DNA of 64,000 nt from Lachnospiraceae bacterium. Lineage in GTDB: Bacteria; Bacillota; Clostridia; Lachnospirales; Lachnospiraceae. The position numbers and the translations under genes were made by a program. The notes below the pieces were generated by a model. The model searched no databases and was not told the DNA's origin. It saw only the letters and a list, made by a program, of their open reading frames with translations. Below are positions 27,958 to 36,823 of the stretch, piece by piece. Every line of letters starts with the position of its first letter. The first letter of the stretch is position 1. The stretch covers positions 1-64,000 of the forward strand of contig VSNR01000001.1 of NCBI GenBank assembly GCA_009774345.1, written 5' to 3'.

Positions 27958-28876
27958 CATTTTCTTCGTCATAATATGCCTTGATGCGTATGGCTTGATT
28001 GTGGTCGCCGAAATCTTCGCCAAAGAGCGTGAGTCCGCCGCAGTTTGCAGTGTCCTTTGGCACTTCGAATTTAAAGGTGATATAGCTGTTGTAGTCAATG
28101 TCCAGATCTTGTATTGTCACATCAGAGAGTTTCTTGGTGCCATCCATAAAACACCCCTCGCTGTTAACAATCAAAGTTTTAAGCAGACCATACTGATTCA
28201 AGGACTCAGGCCACCACGCAGGAGAGACATAGCCGCTGCGCCCGCCGTAATCGCCGGGACTGATCCACATGCCAAGCGCAGTGCCGTTGATAGAAAAGTA
28301 GATATCCGAAGGGTAATCTTCATTGGTATTGGGGCATTCTGAAGAGATCTCAAAGGAAATCTGAAGTTCTGTCAGGATCTGGCCTGCCTGGAGGTGGTTT
28401 GGCAGGTTGTACTCAACATAGCCGCTGGTAAACCAGAGGATTCCTGCCTGAAATCGATCCGGGAAAGAAAAAACTCTGGGGTCGTCAAAAGAACCAATGA
28501 TCTCCTTGCTTGTGGCGAGACCGCAGGTTGGGGTGCCGTGGCAGGTGGTGTAGTATCCGACACGGATGTCATCAATATAACAGTGCCGCGCCTCCTTGAC
28601 CGGCGCCAGATCAATCATGAGTCGGTCGTAGCGCGGTCGGACAATCTTCATGGTCCCACGCTTGCCAGAAGTGATCTTGATGCGTACAAGTCCGGCTTCC
28701 TCGAGTTTTCCTACATGCATGGACACTGCACCGTTAGTCAGTCCGAGGGCTTCTGCCAGATCGTTCATGCTGAGGGAATCGTCTTCGTAGATCATTTCCA
28801 TTATTTTTACACGCATCGGCGTGCTCAATGCTTTAAATACATTCTCGGCTTCTCCGACGGAACGAAAATACAGCAT
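27944..28876 (-). CDS. ArsR-family regulator with a large C-terminal domain
   Basis: 310 residues. The N-terminal winged helix (residues 5-80) reads AENVFKALSTPMRVKIMEMI and contains the recognition helix LTNGAVSMHVGKLEEAGLV, typical of the ArsR/SmtB group. No metal-binding Cys pattern is seen in the helix region. The remaining 220 residues form a beta-rich domain with GYYTTCHGTPTCGLA and IYFSINGTALGMWISPGDYGG, like the effector domains of regulators linked to carbohydrate genes, so the ligand may be a sugar (inference). The longer upstream open frame is rejected because GGAGG at 28886-28890 is spaced for the ATG at 28876. Confidence 0.8.
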   Translation of the reverse strand: MLYFRSVGEAENVFKALSTPMRVKIMEMIYEDDSLSMNDLAEALGLTNGAVSMHVGKLEEAGLVRIKITSGKRGTMKIVRPRYDRLMIDLAPVKEARHCYIDDIRVGYYTTCHGTPTCGLATSKEIIGSFDDPRVFSFPDRFQAGILWFTSGYVEYNLPNHLQAGQILTELQISFEISSECPNTNEDYPSDIYFSINGTALGMWISPGDYGGRSGYVSPAWWPESLNQYGLLKTLIVNSEGCFMDGTKKLSDVTIQDLDIDYNSYITFKFEVPKDTANCGGLTLFGEDFGDHNQAIRIKAYYDEENENTE

Positions 28877-28936
28877 ACTATACGACCTCCTTCTTAATGT
28901 ACTCTTTTGGTAATGGATATCAGTGTATTTATATTT

Positions 28937-28965
28937 AGTATAGTGAATGCTAAAACAAAAGTCAA
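28937..28965 (-). promoter_or_regulatory. Promoter of the ArsR-type regulator with possible operator
   Basis: On the minus strand: TTGACT, 17-base spacer, TATACT. An imperfect dyad TTTAG...CTAAA overlaps the -10, a plausible autoregulatory site. Confidence 0.65.
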
Positions 28966-29132
28966 GGTTAAAATTTTCTGAGATAAACAAGATTGAAAAT
29001 GGATTAGTCCATGTTTAAAGGGGATTTAAAGGGAATTTTACCGTTAACGTAAAGTATGATAAAAGTTATATATTTCAATAAAATATTTAATGATTTCTAA
29101 AACTATATTTTATAACAATAAGACTACTTACA

Positions 29133-29208
29133 TTCACTTCGTGCCAGTAACGAGTAAAAATCCATGCAAAATCACCTTCGGTGATGGATATTTACTTTTT
29201 GTAGTGAA
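29133..29208 (+). promoter_or_regulatory. Layered hairpin overlapping the MoxR-operon promoter
   Basis: Within the 438-base gap 28877-29314. TTCACT/AGTGAA (29133, 29203) enclose AGTAAA/TTTACT (29153, 29191), ATCC/GGAT and ATCACC/GGTGAT around TTC. The right arm includes the -35 box TTTACT of the promoter at 29191. The rest of the gap (28966-29132) is AT-rich with no gene seen. Confidence 0.55.
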
Positions 29209-29219
29209 GCGGCTATAAT
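29191..29219 (+). promoter_or_regulatory. Promoter of the MoxR-DUF58 operon
   Basis: TTTACT, 17-base spacer, TATAAT, about 95 bases before the MoxR gene. Confidence 0.65.
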
Positions 29220-29314
29220 GAGAGTAGAAAACAATACGCTGCGGTAAGCGTAAGGAACTGCACAGGTTATGTATGAACAGTTCTAATCAGTAGTAAAGGA
29301 GTGCATGGGAACAA

Positions 29315-30247
29315 ATGGAAGAAATTAGCAGCTTATCTAAAATTGAGGAAAACGTCGCGAAGGTGATGGTCGGTAAGACAGAGGTGACAAAACTGCTCCT
29401 GGCATCGCTTGTGGCGGGGGGACACGTCTTGCTGGAGGATGTGCCAGGTACCGGAAAAACGGTGCTTGCGCGGACGCTGGCTAAGTCCATGGGCTGTTCC
29501 TTTAACCGCGTGCAGTTTACGCCGGATTTGCTGCCGAGTGATGTGACAGGTTTATCTTTTTTTAATCAGGAGAAAGGTGCGTTTACTTTCAAGGAGGGGC
29601 CTGTATTTACGAATATTTTACTGGCGGATGAGATCAACCGCGCGACGCCCCGGACACAGTCAAGTCTGTTGGAATGCATGGCGGAGGGGCAGGTGACGGT
29701 GGATGGGGAGACGAGGGTGCTTGCACCGCCGTTTTTTGTCATAGCGACACAGAATCCGGTGGAGACGATTGGATGTTTTCCGCTGCCAGAGGCACAGCTT
29801 GACCGTTTTATGATGAAGATTCCAATGGGAGCGTTGAGTGTATCGGAGGAACGCCAGATGCTCGATCGTTTTATCAATGCAGAACCACTTGCCAGGATAG
29901 AGGCTGTGTGTACAGCAGAGGAGATCATAAAATTGCAGACTCTGTGCCGAGAAGTCTATGTGCATGAAGATCTGCGCGGTTATCTTGTGGCGCTGGTGCA
30001 GGCGACTAGAAAAAATAGAACAGGAGTCAGCCCGCGCGGTACACTTGCATTGCTGCGTGCGTCACAGGGGTATGCGCTGGTGCAGGGGCGCACGTATGTG
30101 GTGCCCGAGGATATCAAGGAGATTGCACATTATGTACTGTGTCATAGGTTCATCGGTGAGTTTGACGACACGCAGAAAGCATCTGTGGTCACAGGAATTT
30201 TGAACCGTATTGAATTGCCGACAGAGGATTGGAAATCAAAGAGATGA
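29315..30247 (+). CDS. MoxR-family AAA+ ATPase
   Basis: 310 residues. Walker A DVPGTGKT lies at residues 42-49, Walker B ILLADEINRATP near 108-119, and sensor FVIATQNPVET follows. This is the classic MoxR (APE2220/RavA-related) form that precedes DUF58 proteins. The stop codon overlaps the next start (ATGA at 30244), and the third gene is coupled in the same way, so the three form a tight operon. The role of such operons is often envelope or stress related; no specific client can be read here. Confidence 0.92.
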   Translation: MEEISSLSKIEENVAKVMVGKTEVTKLLLASLVAGGHVLLEDVPGTGKTVLARTLAKSMGCSFNRVQFTPDLLPSDVTGLSFFNQEKGAFTFKEGPVFTNILLADEINRATPRTQSSLLECMAEGQVTVDGETRVLAPPFFVIATQNPVETIGCFPLPEAQLDRFMMKIPMGALSVSEERQMLDRFINAEPLARIEAVCTAEEIIKLQTLCREVYVHEDLRGYLVALVQATRKNRTGVSPRGTLALLRASQGYALVQGRTYVVPEDIKEIAHYVLCHRFIGEFDDTQKASVVTGILNRIELPTEDWKSKR

Positions 30248-31380
30248 TCATTGTTTTATTGTTAGGAATGCTGTTTGTCAGTGTTTTATGGGAAGGGTAT
30301 TTCAGATACTGGTGGTCTAAGGAGATCGCAGTGAGGCTTTGGTTTGAGACAGATGCTGTCTATGCAGGGCAGGAGACAAAGCTTTACGAAGTGATCGAGA
30401 ACACAAAGGCAATGCCGGTCCCGGTTCTTGAAGTAGGCTTTCACATGAGGAAAGAACTTGTTTTTGTGGATGTTGACAATACGAATGTCAGTGATTTCTG
30501 CTACAAAAGAGATGTGTTTTCAGTGCTTGGCAGGCAGAAGATTACCCGCATGCTGCCGGTCAGATGCACGAAACGGGGAAAATATGTGGTGAGTGAGGCA
30601 GATCTCATGACGCATACGCTCTTATATCGGAAGCGCTACAGCAAAGGAATTGCGACGGAAGCAGTCCTCTATGTGTACCCTAAAATGACAGATGTGTCAG
30701 AAATTATGACGGTCTGCGAGTCTTTGCTGGGGACGCTTGAGTGCGCAAAGCGGCTTTACGAGGATCCGTTTGCCTTCCGCTCGATTCGAGACTATACAAT
30801 GGAGGATCCAATGAGGAGCATCAACTGGAAGGCGAGCGCCCGGACAGGTTCTTTGATGGTAAATACCTTTGATTCTGTTCGATCGCAGAAAGCGATGATT
30901 TTTCTGGATGTCGAGGACAGAGGAATACTGCGGTATGAGGATTTGGTTGAGGAGAGCATCGCGCTTGCGGCAACGCTGATGCGCAGACTGCTGCGGCAGG
31001 GCACAGACGTAGGATTTGTATATAATGGAAACGACAGGCAGATTTTTTTGCCAGAACATAACAAAGGGAATCTGATCGCGTTTGAGCGAATGCTTGCACA
31101 GTACGATCAAGAGGATGGCGCAGCGCCCTACGAGCAGTTTATTCGGCGTTTGTTTGAGGATGTTTTTGTGAAAAGACCGCTCACTGCGGATACATTGTGC
31201 CTGTTTATTACAAAGAATCTGAATGAAGCTATATATGAGCAGATACGGACAAGTGTTGGTGAGCAGCAGACATTGATCGTGGTGCCTGTCTACAGAGGGG
31301 AGAAGGAAGCGTGGAAAAATGCTTCTATAAAAAGCAGGGACAATATTCAGATTATGATAAAGGAGGTGGAGCGGGGATGA
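30244..31380 (+). CDS. DUF58 domain protein
   Basis: 378 residues. A single N-terminal membrane helix (residues 1-22) is followed by a domain ending in the DUF58 signature: FRSIRDYTMEDPMRSINWKA and SARTGSLMVNTFD, then a VWA-like fold starting AMIFLDVEDRG. DUF58 proteins partner with MoxR ATPases. The start overlaps the MoxR stop; a TTG at 30229 is also open but less likely. Its stop overlaps the next gene's ATG at 31377. Confidence 0.88.
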   Translation: MIIVLLLGMLFVSVLWEGYFRYWWSKEIAVRLWFETDAVYAGQETKLYEVIENTKAMPVPVLEVGFHMRKELVFVDVDNTNVSDFCYKRDVFSVLGRQKITRMLPVRCTKRGKYVVSEADLMTHTLLYRKRYSKGIATEAVLYVYPKMTDVSEIMTVCESLLGTLECAKRLYEDPFAFRSIRDYTMEDPMRSINWKASARTGSLMVNTFDSVRSQKAMIFLDVEDRGILRYEDLVEESIALAATLMRRLLRQGTDVGFVYNGNDRQIFLPEHNKGNLIAFERMLAQYDQEDGAAPYEQFIRRLFEDVFVKRPLTADTLCLFITKNLNEAIYEQIRTSVGEQQTLIVVPVYRGEKEAWKNASIKSRDNIQIMIKEVERG

Positions 31381-32624
31381 ATTTAAACAGAGGGTTGAAG
31401 ATCATCGAGTACATTCATGCTGTGCTGCACTTTGCCATATTGATACCGTTTGTATACGCAGTGGCAGGGCTGTCGGATCCTGCGGGTGTTGGAGTCCTTT
31501 ATCTAAAATGTCTGTTGGCAGCAGTGCCTGTAGTGCTGACAGATCTTGCAGTGAGGCGAGTCAAAAGTCTTGTCTGGTATGTCTTGAGCTGTGCTGCGCT
31601 CGTTATTTGTCTGTCAGGTGGAATAAGAGGACTCTTTTATTTGAGCGCGGAGACTGGACAGATGACACTGGGGCAAATGTGTTATTTTGCCGGGATCGTG
31701 GTGGAAACCCTGATAATTGCCGGGATGCGTTTATATAACCGGGTAAAGGAGGCAGCCAGGGAGCGTGAAGAACCGCTTGCAGCCAAAGAGCGGGGAATGC
31801 TTGACAGCCCGGCGCTCTCCCATGTGTGGTATTTTGTCGTGTTTTACCTGCTGGGGTTGTGTACCGATGCTAAGGCATTGTGCGATATCGCATTTGCAAG
31901 CACTATTGCATATACGTTTCTTGCGCTTGTCTATGAATATATTGGTGCTGCGAGGGCATATTTAGAGATCAATAAACGCACCAGGGGAATCTCGCGCAGA
32001 CGTTTGTATGGAATCGGTTTGTCTATGCTGCTGCTGTTTGCAGTGTTATTACTGGCAGGGATGATGCCGGCTGTCTTACTGATTCAGCAGCGGCAGTATA
32101 CAAACTTTCGGGACTGGTTCAGCGAGGTAGAGCTTGCACCCTTTGACTATGAAGGGATTGGGGGATTCGAGACACCTATACAGGGAGGCGGCAGTATGAT
32201 GGAGCTTTTAGGTGTCGGTGAGCCGGCACCCGAGCCGTCGATGCTGATGAATACGATATTCTGGATAATTGGTACAGTCTGTGTCCTTGTGTTTTGTTAT
32301 GGTGTGTTTATGATCATCAGGCAGGTGTTGCGGGATTTTCGAAATGGCAGAGATGAGAATGGAGATGTTGTTGAGGAAATCGAGGATGAACCATCTCAAA
32401 AAGTTGAACATATAAATAGGAAACGGTACCGCGGTATGGAGAGCGAGGCAGAGCGCATTCGGCGCAGATACCGTAAAATGATAAGAAAACACCGAAAAGA
32501 GCGGCCGGCGCCCTATGAATCTCCTGCTGAGATCGAAGCCTGGGCTGGATTGAAGGAGGATGAAGCAATGCAGCAGCTCCATGTAGAATATGAGGCAGTG
32601 CGCTATGGATCCTTAAAGAAATAA
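31377..32624 (+). CDS. Multi-pass membrane protein of the MoxR-DUF58 operon, DUF4129-like tail
   Basis: 415 residues with about eight membrane helices (spread over residues 8-235 and 290-325) and a basic cytoplasmic C-terminus containing YRKMIRKHRKERPAPYESPAEI and ending VEYEAVRYGS. That tail matches the DUF4129 pattern found at the end of transglutaminase-like proteins in many MoxR operons. Here the transglutaminase domain itself is missing. AAGGAGG supports the ATG at 31377; the longer frame would start inside the DUF58 gene. Confidence 0.72.
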   Translation: MNLNRGLKIIEYIHAVLHFAILIPFVYAVAGLSDPAGVGVLYLKCLLAAVPVVLTDLAVRRVKSLVWYVLSCAALVICLSGGIRGLFYLSAETGQMTLGQMCYFAGIVVETLIIAGMRLYNRVKEAAREREEPLAAKERGMLDSPALSHVWYFVVFYLLGLCTDAKALCDIAFASTIAYTFLALVYEYIGAARAYLEINKRTRGISRRRLYGIGLSMLLLFAVLLLAGMMPAVLLIQQRQYTNFRDWFSEVELAPFDYEGIGGFETPIQGGGSMMELLGVGEPAPEPSMLMNTIFWIIGTVCVLVFCYGVFMIIRQVLRDFRNGRDENGDVVEEIEDEPSQKVEHINRKRYRGMESEAERIRRRYRKMIRKHRKERPAPYESPAEIEAWAGLKEDEAMQQLHVEYEAVRYGSLKK

Positions 32625-32767
32625 CTTGATATCTTGCTTGTCTTTTCCTCCGATAGCACTTGATTTTGTATAGCTGGATGCTTGGAACAGGAGGCTGAAT
32701 TGTTACATGGAAATAAAAAGAATATTGACAGAACAGCTTGCGTAAAACATGAATTTAGATTATGATG
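32625..32767. other. Intergenic, nothing recognised
   Basis: No gene, terminator or repeat was recognised between the MoxR operon and the hairpin cluster. Confidence 0.5.
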
Positions 32768-32891
32768 TATACTAAGCGTCGAAAAGATTGACGCTTAGTA
32801 TAATATTAGGCACACAGCCGCACAAAGGAAAATTGCCGCTTTGCGGCGTGCGGCTGGCGCAACTAAACGGCAAATCATTTTGCCGTTTAGT
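32768..32891 (+). repeat. Cluster of three hairpins upstream of the rep gene
   Basis: Hairpin 1: a 13-bp perfect stem, 32768-32780 with 32790-32802 (core ACTAAGCGTC/GACGCTTAGT). Middle: a bulged hairpin with outer stem CAGCCGCAC (32815-32823) and GTGCGGCTG (32848-32856), 5' bulge AAAGGAAAATT, inner GCCGC/GCGGC with loop TTT, then GCGCA. Hairpin 3: a 13-bp perfect stem, 32862-32874 with 32879-32891 (core ACTAAACGGC/GCCGTTTAGT), loop TCAT. Hairpins 1 and 3 share the ends ACTAA and TTAGTATAAT. Confidence 0.85.
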
Positions 32892-32898
32892 ATAATTA

Positions 32899-32926
32899 TT
32901 GACCTTGCGGAAGTGATGATTATATT
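32899..32926 (+). promoter_or_regulatory. Promoter of the rep gene
   Basis: TTGACC, 16-base spacer, TATATT, just downstream of the hairpin cluster. Confidence 0.5.
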
Positions 32927-32954
32927 GGATATAGGTTGCGAAAGAGGTTATTGA

Positions 32955-34043
32955 ATGAATCGTAAGAAGAAAAGGGGCGGCACAGAAGTCGCATTTCGCC
33001 CACAGACCATAATAGAGGCAAGATATGATCTGGACAGGAGGCAGAATGATATTCTTGATATTCTGCTAGGGATTGTTGGCGAGGGAGATGACACAGAGGA
33101 AAACACGCGATATGAGATTAATATTGGGGATGTAAAGCATCTATATAATCTTCAGGATGAGTCCAATGCGTACAGTTATCTCCAAAAGGCAGTGAAAAAA
33201 TTTGAGGGGCTTGGTTTCCGACTGAAAGAGGATGAAGGGACAGATATCTATTATCCATGGTTTAGTAAGATCAAGTATCAGAAAAAGCGTGGGGATGAGA
33301 GCAGGAGTAAGATTGTGCTGGATCTTCACCCGGAAGTTAAGGAAATGATTATGTCTGCCAAACAGGGAGCGTATTATAGAATTGAGTATCCGCTCAATCT
33401 CACTAAGAAATACTCCAAACGGCTCTACTATCTCCTCAAGGATAAGGAAACGTTTAACGGGGGCATCTTTGTTGTTTCTTTTGATGAACTTAGGAAGATG
33501 ATGAAGATACCTGAATCCTATGCAAATGGGAATGTGAAGCGGGAAATTCTGGACAAACCCTATGAGGAGATCAATGGCAATACAGATATTTCCTTTGAAT
33601 ATGAGCTGATCAGTGAGAAACTGCCAAGCGGTCAGCATGGCATCAGTGCAGTACGGTTTAAAGTAAAACGAGTCAAGCGCAACAGCACGATCGTTGAGTA
33701 CGAGACGATTGAGAAAAACGGGGAGGCTGTGCCCACGACAGAGGAGGAGCAGGAGATCATTGATCTCTTTGATTGCAGTATCAAGGAGGCGAGGGATATT
33801 CTGCGCACTGCCCAGGCAAATAATCGAACACACGATCAGTTGACCGAAATCTTATCATACACATTAAAAAAGCAGGTTGATAATAAGGTTGGCTATGCGC
33901 TCACCATTCTCAAAAATGGATATAATGAACCGACCAAGCTGGGCGGTAAGCAGTCTGGATCGGTTTGGAATAACAAAGATCTGGATACAGCGTACGCACA
34001 GATGAACTTTGAAGATCTAGAGAAGCAGCTGCTGTCGAACTAA
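32955..34043 (+). CDS. Rep_3-family replication initiator, plasmid type
   Basis: 362 residues. The N-terminal pattern TIIEARYDLDRRQNDILDIL followed by a first winged helix, then KYSKRLYYLLKDKETF (the Rep_3 'S.RLYeLL' region) and FDELRKMMKIPESYANGNVK as second winged helix, matches initiators of theta-replicating plasmids. The C-terminal 110 residues are extra, helical and charged. No iterons, ParA/ParB or relaxase genes are seen nearby, and the flanks are ordinary chromosomal genes. It may be a relic of an integrated plasmid or a domesticated regulator. Copy-specific hairpins lie directly upstream. Confidence 0.85.
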   Translation: MNRKKKRGGTEVAFRPQTIIEARYDLDRRQNDILDILLGIVGEGDDTEENTRYEINIGDVKHLYNLQDESNAYSYLQKAVKKFEGLGFRLKEDEGTDIYYPWFSKIKYQKKRGDESRSKIVLDLHPEVKEMIMSAKQGAYYRIEYPLNLTKKYSKRLYYLLKDKETFNGGIFVVSFDELRKMMKIPESYANGNVKREILDKPYEEINGNTDISFEYELISEKLPSGQHGISAVRFKVKRVKRNSTIVEYETIEKNGEAVPTTEEEQEIIDLFDCSIKEARDILRTAQANNRTHDQLTEILSYTLKKQVDNKVGYALTILKNGYNEPTKLGGKQSGSVWNNKDLDTAYAQMNFEDLEKQLLSN

Positions 34044-34071
34044 TATGATATGGTCAGATAACAGAATATCT

Positions 34072-34099
34072 TTGATTGTGGAGCGTTGGAGGCTATAAC
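34072..34099 (+). promoter_or_regulatory. Promoter of the ABC-2 export operon
   Basis: TTGATT, 16-base spacer, TATAAC, followed by CGGAGG and the GTG start. Confidence 0.45.
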
Positions 34100-34126
34100 A
34101 AATTTTGACAGAAACGGAGGCTGAAG

Positions 34127-34801
34127 GTGGAGCGCATACAGGCAGTGAATATTATAAGTTCGTACGGAAAAAAACGTGTGCTTTGTGGGGTGAATCTCTC
34201 AGCAGGTGCTGGTCAGTGTGTCGGCATTGTGGGGACGAATGGCTGTGGGAAATCCACATTGCTCAACATCCTCTCCGGTTTGCGCAGGGCGGATGCGGGA
34301 GAAATTTATTTTGATGGCAATAAGGCGCAAGGCAGGAAGGGATTTGTGGATCATGTAGGATATGTCCCGCAGGAAAATAATCTGATACCAGAGTTGAGCG
34401 TGATGGATAACCTGCGTCTGTGGTACAAGGATGCCAATGCGCTGAGACAATCCATTGATCAGGGATTTTTGAAGGCACTTGGAATCGACAGTATGTGCCG
34501 TCTGAAGGCAGGAAAGCTGTCGGGCGGCATGAGAAAGCGTGTCAGTATTGGATGTGCGTTGTCAGGCAATCCGCCGATCCTGATATTAGATGAACCAGAT
34601 GCAGCTCTTGATCTGCCGGGCAAGGCAGAGATCAGAAAGTATCTTGGCATGTATAAACAGATGGGAGGGACGATATTGATTGCCACACATGATGAGGCAG
34701 ACTTAGCGCTGTGTGACCGAATTTATGCGCTGAACAGGGGAACAAGTGTAGAGATTGATCGTTCCTTGCGGGGAGAAGCATTGTTGAGAGCGATACTTTG
34801 A
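34127..34801 (+). CDS. ABC-2 exporter ATPase
   Basis: 224 residues. Walker A is GTNGCGKST, signature LSGGMRKR, Walker B ILILDEPDAALD and H-loop ATHDEADL. The signature LSGGMRKR is typical of ATPases that serve ABC-2 permeases. GTG start with CGGAGG seven bases before. Two genes downstream is a large ABC-2 permease; the gene between encodes a single-pass membrane protein, so the three are taken as one export operon. Confidence 0.9.
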   Translation: MERIQAVNIISSYGKKRVLCGVNLSAGAGQCVGIVGTNGCGKSTLLNILSGLRRADAGEIYFDGNKAQGRKGFVDHVGYVPQENNLIPELSVMDNLRLWYKDANALRQSIDQGFLKALGIDSMCRLKAGKLSGGMRKRVSIGCALSGNPPILILDEPDAALDLPGKAEIRKYLGMYKQMGGTILIATHDEADLALCDRIYALNRGTSVEIDRSLRGEALLRAIL

Positions 34802-34879
34802 TTTTGAGAATCATCTTAGAGGAAGAGATTGTATGAAAACACAGAGAGCGATTGTTTTAGATAAGAGGAGTATAAACAA

Positions 34880-36823
34880 GTGGAAGAGAATAATAAAGAG
34901 ATAGTAAATAATGAAAATGTAAATGAAGTGATGAATACACAACAAGCAAACAGCGACGGAATGCTGTACAATACACAGCACCAAGATGAGGCAGCCACAA
35001 CTTCAGCAGTGTATGGCACAACACTACAGCCGACGCAGGTACAGCTTTCCCAGACTACAGAAATGGCACCGATGCAGCCTTCGCCAGTACAGCTTTCCCA
35101 GACTACAGAAATGGCACCGATGCAGCCTTCGCCAGTACAGCTTTCGAAAGATCTGGGATTAAATGCAGTTCAGACACCACAGCCAGCGCCGATGCAGCCT
35201 CAAGGCCCGGCAAATGCGGATGGTTATTCCCAACCGCAGGCAGTATTTCAACCTCAGGGCGGCAGCCAGCCGATGGGATTTGGACCAGTTCAGACACCGC
35301 CGCCAATCCAAGGCGCACCCACACCAAAACCAGAGAAAAAAAGAACTGGTCTGGTGGCAGGATTATTATGTGCGGCGGCGGTGGTGATTGTTATTGCAGT
35401 CGGTGTGCTGTTATCCAAAGCACTCTTTGGCGGTGGCGGAGCGAAGGCTCAGTTGGCGAAAGGCATTGCGAATATGACGAAGGAGATGACGGCATACCGC
35501 AGTTTCATAGCAGATGATATCGGACTGACCGCAATCAATAAGATGAAGGCAGAAAAGCCAGTACATACCAATATAGATGTGTCCTTTACGGATCCAAGTG
35601 CAAAAGGCAGCTTTAGCAGTATGGATCTTGAGATTGATGCTGTCTCGGATTTTAAGAAAAAGATGGGCGAGTATGATGTGAGTGTCGGCACCCATGGCAT
35701 TGATATAAGTATCGGAACGATTGTTGCTGCGGACAATACGTTGTATGTTACTGTGCCGATTGTCTTTGACGATATATATAGTCTTGATTTGTCTAACTTC
35801 GGAAAGGATTTTAACAATTCAGCATGGTCTGAGCTGCTTGATGAGAAAATTCCCGAGGAGTACTCGATTACTTTGTTTGACAGTCCTAGTACAGCAGTAA
35901 ATATCAAAGATGCTGGCACGGACAGTGAATTGTATAAAATTATGAACAAGCATGGCAAAATGGTTGCAAGTGCCATGACATTTGAAAAGATCAAGGACAA
36001 GAAAATCTTTACATTTGATGGCACCGATATGGCGTATGGCGGGGTGCGGCTCACTGTGGACAAGGATGTATACAATGAAGCAACAGAGGGAATGCGTGAT
36101 GATATTCTTGCAAGTGATTTTTATGAGGATTCCAAGAAGGGTTATCAGAATATTTACGGCGCGAGCTACGGCGAGGATATGGATAAGGTAGTTGAATATA
36201 TGTTTGATGTGTATTTTGAGCAGGACATCGTGCTGGACTTCTATCTTGATAAAAAGGGGCGTATCGTCAATATTTCCACACCGGAGGATATAGCAGTGTA
36301 TGGAGAATATTCGAATATGGATTCAATAGCAGTTGACATTGATTTCTCAGGCAGTGAACGCACGCTGGATTTTATTGATGGCGGTATTTACATGCAGGCG
36401 GATGACGAGATTGTGTTCCTGGGGATATCAAGGAAGGCAGCGGTCACAGACGAGTATTACACGGAGGATCTGACATTCAGTTTTCAGGAGGACAACAGTG
36501 ATGAGGAGATCACCTTGTGGTACACGAATGAATGGGGATATGAGGATCATACCTTTGATTTGCAAATGTCATTGGATGCAGATGATAACAGTATTGGGCT
36601 TCGCGCAGATGGATCAGTTATGGACATTGTAAAGGGCGAAGGATATACTTTTCAGATTGATCATGCGGCGATCAGTTCCGATGAAGGAGATTTGCTGTTG
36701 ATGACAGGTTCTATTATGACAGAAGCGACAGAAAATAAGATTGAAGTGCCCAAAAGAGCGAAAAGCTTTCTTGATATGACTTCGTCAGAAATTCAGGAAT
36801 TGTTCTATGATGCACTGTTTTAA
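34880..36823 (+). CDS. Single-pass membrane protein with Pro/Gln-rich N-terminus and extracellular domain
   Basis: 647 residues, family not recognised. Residues 1-150 are rich in Gln, Pro and Thr and include two exact copies of a 16-residue unit (VQLSQTTEMAPMQPSP). A basic stop (KKRTG) and one membrane helix follow (about 155-178), then a 460-residue acidic domain that should be outside. Gram-positive export operons often contain such proteins of unknown role; it could act as an accessory or periplasm-facing adaptor for the ABC-2 exporter. GTG start at 34880 with GAGGAG nine bases earlier. It overlaps the permease gene by 17 bases. Confidence 0.75.
   Translation: MEENNKEIVNNENVNEVMNTQQANSDGMLYNTQHQDEAATTSAVYGTTLQPTQVQLSQTTEMAPMQPSPVQLSQTTEMAPMQPSPVQLSKDLGLNAVQTPQPAPMQPQGPANADGYSQPQAVFQPQGGSQPMGFGPVQTPPPIQGAPTPKPEKKRTGLVAGLLCAAAVVIVIAVGVLLSKALFGGGGAKAQLAKGIANMTKEMTAYRSFIADDIGLTAINKMKAEKPVHTNIDVSFTDPSAKGSFSSMDLEIDAVSDFKKKMGEYDVSVGTHGIDISIGTIVAADNTLYVTVPIVFDDIYSLDLSNFGKDFNNSAWSELLDEKIPEEYSITLFDSPSTAVNIKDAGTDSELYKIMNKHGKMVASAMTFEKIKDKKIFTFDGTDMAYGGVRLTVDKDVYNEATEGMRDDILASDFYEDSKKGYQNIYGASYGEDMDKVVEYMFDVYFEQDIVLDFYLDKKGRIVNISTPEDIAVYGEYSNMDSIAVDIDFSGSERTLDFIDGGIYMQADDEIVFLGISRKAAVTDEYYTEDLTFSFQEDNSDEEITLWYTNEWGYEDHTFDLQMSLDADDNSIGLRADGSVMDIVKGEGYTFQIDHAAISSDEGDLLLMTGSIMTEATENKIEVPKRAKSFLDMTSSEIQELFYDALF
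35039..35134 (+). repeat. Perfect 48-bp tandem repeat within the membrane protein gene
   Basis: Two adjacent 48-base units (35039-35086 and 35087-35134) plus 11 bases of a third. In frame, encoding a Gln/Pro-rich segment. Exact identity suggests a recent or unstable duplication. Confidence 0.9.
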
